Source: Treponema sp. | GTDB taxonomy: Bacteria; Spirochaetota; Spirochaetia; Treponematales; Treponemataceae | Direction of reading: 5' to 3' | DNA: 40,904 nt | NCBI GenBank assembly: GCA_022640795.1 | Contig: JALCCK010000022.1 | Location: 1-40,904, forward strand | In this document: in pieces, positions 30,867-39,167 of the stretch | How the letters are laid out: every line of letters starts with the position of its first letter | Numbering within the stretch: the stretch's first letter is position 1 | Program-made: the position numbers and the translations under genes | The notes under the pieces: model-generated | Database searches by the model: none | Seen by the model: the letters and a program-made list of their open reading frames with translations, nothing else | Told to the model about the DNA's origin: nothing

Positions 30867-32277
30867 CCGCTCCCACAGCTTCGGCTATTGTCGGATGTGC
30901 ATAGATAATTGAAGATAATTCTCTCGTTGTCATCTTCTGTTTTATTGCAAGTTCCAGGAGCGGCAGTATATCCGTTGCATGTGTGCACATGAGCCGCGCA
31001 CCAAGCAGTCTTTCCGTCTTCCGGTCGACAAGCAGCTTGATAAAACCACGTTCGGCTCCTTCCAGAACCGACTTTCCGTTCGTACTCATCAGTGATTTCA
31101 GCGTGCGCAACTCTGTACGATTCTTTTTTTCCGCTTCCGGCGAAATACCGACGCAGGCGATTTCGGGATCTGTATACACACAGGACGGAACAAGCGACAA
31201 ATCTCCTGAACAAGAAGAGTTCATACCTTCGGTAAGATCAGGATCGGGAAACATAGCATCGACAGCATGAAGTCCTTCGGCAGTCGCTTTATGTGCAAGT
31301 TGAAGGCCGCCAGTTATATCACCGGCAGCATAGATTCCCTTTACGGATGTTTCCGAATTCGCATCAACAGAAATCATACCTTTGCAGATTTTTATACAGG
31401 AAACAAAATCTTCAGAAAAAATACGTTCGGCATGACATTTTCTACCGGCAGCGCAAAGCAATCCTTCCGCAGTGACAGAATCTGCAGCACCACCGGAATA
31501 AAAGACGGTAAATTTCCCGTCAGCCGCTTTTACCGCCTTCTGGACCATAACACCGCATTTTACGGTAACGCCCCGTTTTGTCAAAATTGCGGTAAGATTC
31601 CGTGCTATATCAATATCCATCTGCGGCAGAATATGAGGGGCAGCTTCCAGAATCGTAACAGGAACCCCCAGATCGCTGTAAAATTGTGCAAATTCAACAC
31701 CGATTACACCACCCCCCACAATAATAAGATCTTTAAAGACTGTCTGTTTTTCAAGAATCGTCGAGCTCGTCATTACAGAGGGATCGTCGAAGCCAGGAAC
31801 TGGAAGAACTGCCGGAGTTGATCCTCCGGTAACGAGAATATGCCCGGCATGCAACGTAATCGCCGTTCCGGATTCCTGCAGGTGAATGAGTACAGAATTT
31901 TCGGACGTTACTTCCGCTTCTGCATAAAAAAGCGCTATTCCATATTTCTGCATTCGTGTCAAAATTCCCTGTTGCAACTGAAGTATCACTTCCCGGCGCC
32001 GTTCCTGCAAAGCATTCATATCCATTTCAGCGTTTGTACAGAGGATTCCCGCCGTAGTATGAAGTTTCCGGAACAGACCGGACGAGTACAACAGTGTTTT
32101 TGTCGGAATACAGCCGCTGTTCAGACATACACCGCCAACAGCGTCCTTTTCGATCACCGCGACTTTTTTCCCTTTTGCCGCGGCCCTGAACGCTGCGGGA
32201 TACCCGGCAGGACCTGCCCCCAGGATAACGAGATCATACATTGTTTTCCCGCAGTCAGTCAGTACCGTCGTGTTCAT
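30853..32277 (-). CDS. lpdA: Dihydrolipoyl dehydrogenase (E3 / glycine-cleavage L protein)
   Basis: This FAD-dependent enzyme reoxidises dihydrolipoamide on GcvH using NAD+. Motifs: FAD site LVILGAGPAGYPAAFRAA, redox disulfide GGVCLNSGCIPTKTL, NAD site IIVGGGVIGVEFAQFYSDLG, second FAD motif GIYAAGDITGG and the C-terminal YAHPTIAEAV with the catalytic His. The ATG at 32277 (474 aa) has GAGG upstream; an ATG at 32241 directly before the FAD motif is possible. As last gene of the gcv operon it is probably dedicated to glycine cleavage, although it could also serve a 2-oxoacid dehydrogenase if one exists elsewhere. Confidence 0.94.
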   Translation of the reverse strand: MNTTVLTDCGKTMYDLVILGAGPAGYPAAFRAAAKGKKVAVIEKDAVGGVCLNSGCIPTKTLLYSSGLFRKLHTTAGILCTNAEMDMNALQERRREVILQLQQGILTRMQKYGIALFYAEAEVTSENSVLIHLQESGTAITLHAGHILVTGGSTPAVLPVPGFDDPSVMTSSTILEKQTVFKDLIIVGGGVIGVEFAQFYSDLGVPVTILEAAPHILPQMDIDIARNLTAILTKRGVTVKCGVMVQKAVKAADGKFTVFYSGGAADSVTAEGLLCAAGRKCHAERIFSEDFVSCIKICKGMISVDANSETSVKGIYAAGDITGGLQLAHKATAEGLHAVDAMFPDPDLTEGMNSSCSGDLSLVPSCVYTDPEIACVGISPEAEKKNRTELRTLKSLMSTNGKSVLEGAERGFIKLLVDRKTERLLGARLMCTHATDILPLLELAIKQKMTTRELSSIIYAHPTIAEAVGAAAGC

Positions 32278-32300
32278 TGCACATAGCCTCTCTTAAAAGT

Positions 32301-33314
32301 TCATAGAGCAGAAATTTTCTGTTCATGTATAATCATATCACGTATATCGCATAATATAGTCTTCTTATTCTGCGGGCCGGCGACAATCCGGTTCAATTCA
32401 GAAAACACCTGCATCGTTTCGTCGGAACTGAATTTCCGGCCACTCAATTTTGAAGCAGCAAGCGGGAAAAGTTCTGTTTCAAGGGAATCAGTATGAATTA
32501 CGCAATCTGCTATTATGCCGCTGCGGACGTTGATACACACCGATACAAGACCCCACGCAAATTTTCTTTCAAAAGAATCGGTAAAGACACGGTTCATGCC
32601 ATAAATCCATGCATCAGAACCGAAACGCTTTTCGGCTTTTTCAAGTTCAGGTAAACATAACCGGCCGGCAGGATACGGTTGAACGTCGCCACCATATAAT
32701 CTGCCGAACGCAGTGATAAGCGCGGCGGTCATTTTTGCAGGAGTAATCAAACAGTCAAAATCGGAAAGATTACAGACACGACTTTGTACGGACGACACTG
32801 CCTTGCCTTCAAATTTTTTCTTCGAAACAGACAGGTACTTTTTGAGTAAAGCCGTATCAGTTTTCAACAGCAACGTCCCGTGATGACAGGAAGCTTGTTT
32901 TTTTGAGAAAAAAGCATTACCGGAAAATTTTCGGCCGTTGATAGTAAGATCATTTCTGCCGCTGTTCTCGGCATGAAGGCCAAGAGACTGGACTGCAGCA
33001 AGAATAACAGCCGTTTGTTTTTCTACCGTATAGAGTTTATTACGGGCTATAAAGGAAAAATTGACGTTTCCCTCATCGTGATAAACGGCACCGCCCCCCG
33101 ACAGCCGGCGGGCGGGAAACCCGCCGTCGGCCTTTAGCAGAGAGCAGCGGCATTCATTAAATATGTTCTGATTTCTCCCGACGACAACTGTCCTCCGGTT
33201 TCTCCATATATACAGAATTACTTCACCGTCAGAAACCGTATCCGTCAAATATTCTTCAAGCGCAATGTTGTGATACGGATTCAGATCCGGTGATTCAATG
33301 CAATACAGGTTCAT
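32301..33314 (-). CDS. lplA: Lipoate-protein ligase
   Basis: LplA activates lipoate with ATP and attaches it to a Lys of lipoyl domains, here most likely GcvH. The 337-residue protein (ATG 33314, MNLYCIESPDLNPYHNIALE) has the ligase signature ARRLSGGGAVYHDEGNVNFS, VVVGRNQNIFNECR, and NGRKFSGNAFFSKK, with catalytic Lys in the last stretch region. The extended C-terminal domain (about residues 245-337) is the accessory domain of LplA-type enzymes. The start lies 20 bases inside gcvPB. Its presence in the gcv operon suggests scavenging of exogenous lipoate; no lipoate synthase (LipA) gene is seen in the window. Confidence 0.92.
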   Translation of the reverse strand: MNLYCIESPDLNPYHNIALEEYLTDTVSDGEVILYIWRNRRTVVVGRNQNIFNECRCSLLKADGGFPARRLSGGGAVYHDEGNVNFSFIARNKLYTVEKQTAVILAAVQSLGLHAENSGRNDLTINGRKFSGNAFFSKKQASCHHGTLLLKTDTALLKKYLSVSKKKFEGKAVSSVQSRVCNLSDFDCLITPAKMTAALITAFGRLYGGDVQPYPAGRLCLPELEKAEKRFGSDAWIYGMNRVFTDSFERKFAWGLVSVCINVRSGIIADCVIHTDSLETELFPLAASKLSGRKFSSDETMQVFSELNRIVAGPQNKKTILCDIRDMIIHEQKISAL

Positions 33315-34728
33315 AGACGATCTTCGGATGGCGTGCGGCAGTAACTTCATCGAGACGGAAAATCGTAGTCCGGTAGGGTGCATGGTGAATCCATTCCGGG
33401 TTCTGCAGCGCCTTACGGTGTATCTCAATCAGGACAGCTGCGAGCGTATCAAGGGCCGCTTTTGATTCCGTTTCCGTCGGTTCAAACATAAGAGCTTCCT
33501 TTACGATAAGCGGAAAATAAATTGTCGGCGGATGGATTCCGTAATCAAGCAGTGCTTTTGCAATATCAAGCGCAGAGATTCCGAATTTTTCTTTTTCCGG
33601 CAGACAGGTTATGACAAACTCATGCATACAGAGCCGGTTAAAAGCCTGTTTATATGTAGCGTCCAGACAGCATCTGAGATAATTGGCATTCAGCACTGCA
33701 TTCTGTGCTGTACAGGGGATTCCGTCGCGGCCGAGAGTCAGCATATACGTCAGTGCACGAACAATAACCAGAAAATTACCGGAAAACGATCTGACGTCTC
33801 CGACAGAATGTGCAGATCTGACAGTCTTATAGGAACCGTCCTTTACAATAACCCGTTTTCCGGGAAGAAAATCTGCAAGAAACGCTTTACAGCCGACCGG
33901 GCCGCTGCCGGGTCCTCCCCCACCGTGCGGAGTAGCAAAAGTTTTGTGCAGATTAACATGAACAGCATCGAATCCCATATCACCGGGACGCGCTATTCCC
34001 ATAATCGCATTCAGATTGGCACCATCGTAATAGCACAGACCACCGGCATCGTGAACGATTTTACAGATAGCAGTAATATTTCTGTCGAAAAGACCCAGCG
34101 TATTCGGATTGGTAAGCATGAGGCCTGCCGTATCAGGGCCGACAACAGCCTTTAACGCAGTACAATCTATACACCCATCGTCACCCGACGGAATATTTAC
34201 GACTTCAAAACCTGCCATCGTCGAACTGGCAGGATTCGTTCCATGAGCAGAATCAGGAATAATAATCTTGGTCCGATGCGTATCACCACGACTCAAATGA
34301 TAGGCTTTAAACAGAAGCAGACCGGTAAATTCGCCGTGAGCACCAGCGGCTGGCTGCAGAGATACAGCATCCATTCCGCAAATTTTACATAGAAAGTCTT
34401 CCGTTCTGTAAAGAACTTCAAGACAGCCCTGTACATGTCCGTCGTCCTGTAACGGATGAATATCGGTAAACCCGCGAAGCGAAGCTGCTTCATCGTCAAT
34501 TTTCGGATTATACTTCATCGTACAACTTCCAAGCGGATAAACGCCGTCGTTAACACCGTGAACTTCTTTTGCAAGTGCCGTATAATGACGGCTTATATCG
34601 TTTTCTCCAAGTTCCGGCAAATTCAGCGGTTCGGACCGGCATCGTGCCGGCATAACAACCGGAACATCACAATCGGGGAAAATAGTACATTTTTTTCCGG
34701 ATACGGAACGTTCAAAAATAAGTTTCAC
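33295..34728 (-). CDS. gcvPB: Glycine dehydrogenase (decarboxylating) subunit 2
   Basis: This is the PLP-bearing half of the split P protein, which decarboxylates glycine and transfers the aminomethyl group to lipoyl-GcvH. The 477-residue sequence has CTMKYNPKIDDE, AGAHGEFTGLL, GTNPASSTMAGF, and the PLP-binding Lys in VNLHKTFATPHGGGGPGSGP. The start is GTG at 34728, overlapping the gcvPA stop (GTGA), with GAGGTG 5 bases upstream. Two-gene P proteins are usual in Gram-positives, Thermotoga and spirochaetes, unlike the single gcvP of E. coli. Confidence 0.96.
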   Translation of the reverse strand: MKLIFERSVSGKKCTIFPDCDVPVVMPARCRSEPLNLPELGENDISRHYTALAKEVHGVNDGVYPLGSCTMKYNPKIDDEAASLRGFTDIHPLQDDGHVQGCLEVLYRTEDFLCKICGMDAVSLQPAAGAHGEFTGLLLFKAYHLSRGDTHRTKIIIPDSAHGTNPASSTMAGFEVVNIPSGDDGCIDCTALKAVVGPDTAGLMLTNPNTLGLFDRNITAICKIVHDAGGLCYYDGANLNAIMGIARPGDMGFDAVHVNLHKTFATPHGGGGPGSGPVGCKAFLADFLPGKRVIVKDGSYKTVRSAHSVGDVRSFSGNFLVIVRALTYMLTLGRDGIPCTAQNAVLNANYLRCCLDATYKQAFNRLCMHEFVITCLPEKEKFGISALDIAKALLDYGIHPPTIYFPLIVKEALMFEPTETESKAALDTLAAVLIEIHRKALQNPEWIHHAPYRTTIFRLDEVTAARHPKIVYEPVLH

Positions 34729-36044
34729 CGCTGCACCTCATCGCGTAGCACAGAAATCAATTCATCTATATCAGTCTTAGAATTCATTTCTGTACAGCAC
34801 CAAAGTATTTGATTTCCGGCAAGCGGAAGTCCGCCAAGGATTCCTTTTTTCGAAAGATCATCCATAAGTCTCTGCACGTCCGTCGGGCTGCTGGTGACGA
34901 ATTCGTTAAAATACGGTTTTGTATACACCGGAACAAATCCGCAGTCAGCAAGCTGTTTCTGAAGATAGGCAGCTTTCGACATGCTCTGAAGTGCTACGGT
35001 TTTCAAGCCGTCAGTTCCCACTGCTGAAAGATATACGGCGGCTGTCAAAGCGCACAACGCCTCGTTTGAACAGATGTTGCTCAGCGCCTTTTCCCGTCTG
35101 ATGTGCTGTTCCCGGGCCTGCAGCGTAAGGACAAACCCGCGGCGGCCCTCCGTATCGACAGTTTCTCCGACTATCCGGCCAGGCAGTTTCCGCAGCAACT
35201 CCTGTTTTGCAGACATAAACCCAAGGTACGGGCCGCCGAACGAAAGCGGAAGACCGAGAGGCTGTCCCTCACCGACCGCTATATCGGCTCCGTATTCCGA
35301 AGGTGCAGGAAGGATTCCGAGTGATATCGGATCGCAATCCACAATGAGTTTTGCTCCGCCGCCATGTACGATCTCCGCAATCGCAGCGCCGTCTTCTATG
35401 ATACCGAAGAAATTAGGCTGCTGAAAAAGGAAACAGGCAGTATCATCACGCATCATAACTTTCAACTGATTCAAATCGACGGCGCCATCATTTCCGGGGA
35501 CCATCTGCAATCTCACACTGCGGCCGAAACAATACGTTTTTATCACTGAAAGGACTTCAGGATTAATTGTTTCGGCTACAAGTACCGTTGTTTTTCCCCG
35601 GGCCAGACACATAAAAATACTTTCGGCTGCAGCAGTAGCGCCGTCGTATACAGATGCATTTGCAACATCAAGGCCGGTCAGTGCACAAATCATTGTCTGA
35701 TATTCAAAAATCGACTGCAGGATTCCCTGGCTGATCTCAGCCTGATACGGTGTATAGGCAGTGACAAATTCTTCTTTTGAAGTCACCTGCTTTACTATTG
35801 CCGGAATATAATGGTTATAAGCACCGGCTCCTCTGAAAAGAGAATGATACAGGACATTTTTTCCGGCTATCTGCTGCAGCGTACGATGTACTTCCAGTTC
35901 AGAAAGCCCCGGCGGAACATCCAAAGATTCCGTTAATCGGACTGATTCCGGAATATCAGCGTATAAGTCAGAAATTTTTTTTAATCCGCATCGTTTAAGC
36001 ATCTCCTGCTGTTCTGAAGAGCTCGTTCCGATATACGTTCCCAT
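34725..36044 (-). CDS. gcvPA: Glycine dehydrogenase (decarboxylating) subunit 1
   Basis: This is the first half of the split glycine decarboxylase, homologous to the N-terminal half of one-piece GcvP and without the PLP Lys. The 439-residue protein has SLFRGAGAYNHYIPA, EFVTAYTPYQAEISQG, LQSIFEYQTMICALTGLDVA (cut at 20) and NASVYDGATAAAES, then GEGQPLGLPLSFGGPYLGFM and the RRGFVLTLQAREQHIRRE stretch. AAGGAA lies 6 bases before the ATG, 3 bases after gcvH. It pairs with GcvPB, whose gene overlaps its stop. Confidence 0.96.
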   Translation of the reverse strand: MGTYIGTSSSEQQEMLKRCGLKKISDLYADIPESVRLTESLDVPPGLSELEVHRTLQQIAGKNVLYHSLFRGAGAYNHYIPAIVKQVTSKEEFVTAYTPYQAEISQGILQSIFEYQTMICALTGLDVANASVYDGATAAAESIFMCLARGKTTVLVAETINPEVLSVIKTYCFGRSVRLQMVPGNDGAVDLNQLKVMMRDDTACFLFQQPNFFGIIEDGAAIAEIVHGGGAKLIVDCDPISLGILPAPSEYGADIAVGEGQPLGLPLSFGGPYLGFMSAKQELLRKLPGRIVGETVDTEGRRGFVLTLQAREQHIRREKALSNICSNEALCALTAAVYLSAVGTDGLKTVALQSMSKAAYLQKQLADCGFVPVYTKPYFNEFVTSSPTDVQRLMDDLSKKGILGGLPLAGNQILWCCTEMNSKTDIDELISVLRDEVQR

Positions 36045-36047
36045 TAA

Positions 36048-36428
36048 TTATTCCTTCTTTTCCGTAAAAGCGGTATAAGCAGCAGAATCCATCAAAGTAG
36101 AAGTTCCGGTGATATTTATCACTTTTACAAACCACGATTCGTTGGCGTCTCTGTTTATAAGATCCGGATGATCCAAAAGATCTTCATTTATCTCACTGAT
36201 TGTGCCGGTAACCGGGGAAAGAACATCCGACACAGCTTTAACTGACTCAACGTCTGCAAAATATTCCCCGGCCGTGACCTTATCCCCAACCTCCGGTAAA
36301 TTGACAAAAACTATGTCGCCAAGCTCGTGCTGGGCATAGTCGGAAATACCGACTCGCGCAGTCGTCTTGTTCTCAAAATCAACCCACTCGTGACTTTCGA
36401 CATACTTATAGTGATCCGGATTGCTCAT
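36048..36428 (-). CDS. gcvH: Glycine cleavage system H protein
   Basis: GcvH is the small carrier that shuttles the aminomethyl and hydrogen groups on a lipoyl arm. The 126-residue protein has YKYVESHEWVDFE, VGISDYAQHELGDIVFVNLP and the lipoylation site VESVKAVSDVLSPVTGTI (Lys in SVKA), then NEDLLDHPDLIN and DANESWFVKV. The ATG at 36428 is 9 bases from GGAGG; an ATG two codons earlier (36434) is only 3 bases from it. It lies between gcvT and gcvPA in the operon; the ligase that would lipoylate it is encoded three genes downstream. Confidence 0.96.
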   Translation of the reverse strand: MSNPDHYKYVESHEWVDFENKTTARVGISDYAQHELGDIVFVNLPEVGDKVTAGEYFADVESVKAVSDVLSPVTGTISEINEDLLDHPDLINRDANESWFVKVINITGTSTLMDSAAYTAFTEKKE

Positions 36429-36467
36429 AGTCATTCTCCTCCCTGAAGATTTTCTACTGCTTTCAAT

Positions 36468-37583
36468 TTATATGCCCTTGGTACGGGCCGTTGTTTTTTT
36501 ATAAAACGGAAGTGGTACAATCCGCGCTTCAACCGCCCTGCCGCGGGCATAGACTACGACATCTCGTCCTAAAACACCTTCTCCAGCGGAAAGAAGTGCA
36601 AGTGCGACCGATTTTTTCAGATACGGTGCAAACGTTCCGGAAGTCGTCATTCCGAGTTGGGTTTTCCCGTCATCCGCAAAAACCGGCATTTTTTCACGTA
36701 ATATACCGCGTCCGGTAGCCTCAAGACCGACACGGATTCTGGTCTGTCTGCCAGGTAACCCAAGCGCTGATTTCCCGATAAAATCAGCTTTATCCGTTTT
36801 AACGGCAAATCCAAGCCCTGCTTCAAGCGGTGAAACGGTATCGTCCATTTCATGACCGTAAAGAGGCATTGCCGCTTCAAGACGCAGCGTATCACGGGCA
36901 CCGAGTCCGCAGGGAATCAGTCCGTATGATGAACCGGCTTTCATAAGAGCTTCCCAAAGCTGCACTGCACTATTGTTTGGAAGATAGAATTCAAAACCGT
37001 CCTCGCCCGTATATCCGGTCTTAGAAATAATGCATGAAAGTCCCGCCACCGTTCCGTTTTCCACACAGGTATAGTATTTTTCAGGAATCAGGTCAGAAGA
37101 AGCAAGTGTTTCCAGAATCTTCCGTGACGCCGGCCCCTGCAGCGCTATCTGAGAATAAGACGATGATACATCCGTCAGTTCAGGACCGGGAAGCAGATGT
37201 TTTTTTAACCAGGCATAATCTTTTTCCGTATTGGCTGCATTGACTACGATAAAATAACGGACATCCGAAAACTTGTAGACGATCAGATCATCAACAACAC
37301 CACCGTTTTCGTTACAGAGCGGACTGTACCGCGCCCTTCCGACAGGCATAGTGGTAAAATCATTTGTCATAAGATGATTCAGATTTTTACAGGCCGTTTG
37401 CCCTTCAAGGAGAAATTCACCCATATGAGATACGTCGAACAGACCGCACTTCTGTCGAACTGCCAGATGTTCCGCAATGACCCCCGTTGATTCGTACTGT
37501 ATCGGGAGTAACCAGCCGGCAAAATCGACCATTTTCCCACCGTATTTTAGGTGTGTCTCATACAAGCTCGTTTTTTTCGCCAT
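36468..37583 (-). CDS. gcvT: Aminomethyltransferase (glycine cleavage T protein)
   Basis: GcvT transfers the one-carbon unit from aminomethyl-GcvH to tetrahydrofolate, releasing ammonia and giving 5,10-methylene-THF. The 371-residue sequence has MVDFAGWLLPIQYESTGVI, GLFDVSHMGEFLLEG (substrate pocket), GVVDDLIVYKF with the catalytic Asp, SKTGYTGEDGFEFYLP, GARDTLRLEAAMPLYGHEMD and TSGTFAPYLKKSVALAL. The ATG at 37583 is 7 bases from GGAG; an ATG at 37589 overlaps the pxpA stop and is too close. It overlaps or abuts pxpA, which fuses the oxoprolinase and glycine-cleavage parts into one transcript. Confidence 0.96.
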   Translation of the reverse strand: MAKKTSLYETHLKYGGKMVDFAGWLLPIQYESTGVIAEHLAVRQKCGLFDVSHMGEFLLEGQTACKNLNHLMTNDFTTMPVGRARYSPLCNENGGVVDDLIVYKFSDVRYFIVVNAANTEKDYAWLKKHLLPGPELTDVSSSYSQIALQGPASRKILETLASSDLIPEKYYTCVENGTVAGLSCIISKTGYTGEDGFEFYLPNNSAVQLWEALMKAGSSYGLIPCGLGARDTLRLEAAMPLYGHEMDDTVSPLEAGLGFAVKTDKADFIGKSALGLPGRQTRIRVGLEATGRGILREKMPVFADDGKTQLGMTTSGTFAPYLKKSVALALLSAGEGVLGRDVVVYARGRAVEARIVPLPFYKKTTARTKGI

Positions 37584-37585
37584 AT

Positions 37586-38347
37586 TCATGCTCCAAATGC
37601 TTTTATACGGATTTGTTCTTTTTCAAGAGCTGCCCGGATTTTTTTTACAAATGCAAGTGCGTAATCATTATCTCCGTGTACACAGATACTTTCTGCAGTA
37701 ATCGGGATATCTGTGCCCGTTATTGTCATGACCTTCTGCTCCTGTATCATTCTCAGAACACGAGCGACGGCCACATTTTCATCAGTAATAATAGCGCCCT
37801 TTTTCCCACGTGAAACGAGAGAACCGTCTTCTTCGTATGCACGGTCCGCAAATACTTCCCGCACGCAACGCAGGCCGCATTCCTCTGCAGCCTGCAGCAT
37901 ACAACTACCGGAAAGCCCCAGAAGAATAAGATCCGGATCGACTGCCTTTATACCTGCTGCAATTGCTTTGGCAAGTTCATAATCACTGCCGGCAGCATTA
38001 TACAGTGCGCCGTGCGGTTTTACATGCTGAAGCTTTATTCCTTCGGCAGCAGCAAAAGCAGCCAATGCACCTGTCTGATACATTATAGCATGTTTAGCCT
38101 CTTCCGGTGAAAGTTTCATTGCACGACGGCCGAACCCCTGTATATCAGGATATCCCGGATGAGCACCTACCGCTATTCCGGCCGTTTTTGCCATATGTAC
38201 CGTACGAGCCATAACATCCGGGTCGGATGCATGAAATCCGCAGGCGACATTTGCAGAAGTTATAAGCGGAATAATCTGATCGTCCAGACCCTTTGTCCAG
38301 GACCCGAAACTTTCTCCCAAATCGCAATTTAAATCTATAGAATACAT
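37586..38347 (-). CDS. pxpA: 5-oxoprolinase subunit A (LamB/YcsF family)
   Basis: PxpA works with PxpB and PxpC to open 5-oxo-L-proline to L-glutamate with ATP. The 253-residue protein carries family motifs IDLNCDLGESFG, ANVACGFHASDPDVM, IAVGAHPGYPDIQGFGRR, HVKPHGALYNAA, EVFADRAYEEDGSLVSR and CVHGDNDYAL. Its stop lies at the gcvT start region and its ATG is 13 bases after the YcsI-family gene. All three Pxp parts are encoded in the window, with B and C fused, so the enzyme set is complete. Confidence 0.95.
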   Translation of the reverse strand: MYSIDLNCDLGESFGSWTKGLDDQIIPLITSANVACGFHASDPDVMARTVHMAKTAGIAVGAHPGYPDIQGFGRRAMKLSPEEAKHAIMYQTGALAAFAAAEGIKLQHVKPHGALYNAAGSDYELAKAIAAGIKAVDPDLILLGLSGSCMLQAAEECGLRCVREVFADRAYEEDGSLVSRGKKGAIITDENVAVARVLRMIQEQKVMTITGTDIPITAESICVHGDNDYALAFVKKIRAALEKEQIRIKAFGA

Positions 38348-38360
38348 ACGACTGCCTCTT

Positions 38361-39149
38361 TTATAACTTCAATACGGCGTTCGGTATATCGGTGATAAGC
38401 ATATGCCCCGGAGAATGTGTTATGCAAAAAGAAGGTTTCACATTCATAACGACAGATTGCGGCGTTACACCACAACACCAGAAAACAGGAACTTCTCCGT
38501 CATATACCGGCACAGCATCTCCAAAATCCGGTTCTGAAAGATTCCGTATGCCGATCAGTCCGGGGTCACCGATATGAATAGGTGCACCATGAACGCGAGG
38601 CATACGTGCAGTAACTTTCACTGCATCCGCTACACGATTATACGGAATAGGACGCATACTGACAACCATCTTTCCACTGAAAAGGCCTGCAGGATGACAG
38701 TCGATATCCGTCATATACATCGGAACATTACAGTTCATACTGATATTACGTACATCGATTCCGGCATCGATGAGTTCAGATTCAAATGAAAAACTGCAGC
38801 CGATGATAAAACTGACCAGATCTTCCCGCCAGAAACTGCTGACGGCTGTATATTCGCCGGAAAGCTCCCCTTTTTTCCATACGCGATAGCTCGGTATATC
38901 AGTTGCGATGTCCGCGCCCGGTGCTGTCTCCGTAAGCAGGCGGCTCCCTGCATCGGAAACTTCAAGCAGCGGACAGGACTGAGGATTCCTTTGACAGAAT
39001 AAAAGAAAATCATAGGCATATTCCCGGGGGAGTACGACCAGATTCGCCTGGGCATAACCGGCACACATTCCGGAAGTCTGTCCGTTGATCTCACCGGAGC
39101 GGATCAGCGAACGCACTTCTTTCGGATTCATATCTTTATATTTATTCAT
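38361..39149 (-). CDS. YcsI/UPF0317 family protein (putative hydro-lyase or D-glutamate cyclase-like)
   Basis: This 262-residue protein is a clear member of the YcsI (DUF1445) family: SGMCAGYAQANLVVLPREYA, DFLLFCQRNPQSCPLLEVSD, DIATDIPSYRVWKKG, SFIIGCSFSFESELIDAG, RMPRVHGAPIHIGDPGLIGI and ITHSPGHMLITDIPN. The mammalian D-glutamate cyclase DGLUCY contains this family's domain, and bacterial members often sit beside 5-oxoprolinase genes. A role in forming or interconverting 5-oxoproline or D-glutamate is therefore plausible but not shown. The gene is 18 bases after pxpBC and 13 before pxpA, so it is certainly co-transcribed with them. Confidence 0.9.
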   Translation of the reverse strand: MNKYKDMNPKEVRSLIRSGEINGQTSGMCAGYAQANLVVLPREYAYDFLLFCQRNPQSCPLLEVSDAGSRLLTETAPGADIATDIPSYRVWKKGELSGEYTAVSSFWREDLVSFIIGCSFSFESELIDAGIDVRNISMNCNVPMYMTDIDCHPAGLFSGKMVVSMRPIPYNRVADAVKVTARMPRVHGAPIHIGDPGLIGIRNLSEPDFGDAVPVYDGEVPVFWCCGVTPQSVVMNVKPSFCITHSPGHMLITDIPNAVLKL

Positions 39150-39167
39150 AGGTTTACCATCCTGTTT

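Noticed and set aside
33315..33428. N-terminal extension of lplA by 38 residues
   Set aside because: It overlaps conserved gcvPB sequence and is a basic, non-homologous stretch; the family N-terminus begins at ATG 33314.
37590..37600. Glycine riboswitch in front of gcvT
   Set aside because: There is no intergenic space: gcvT overlaps or abuts pxpA. Any leader would be upstream of pxpBC, outside the window.
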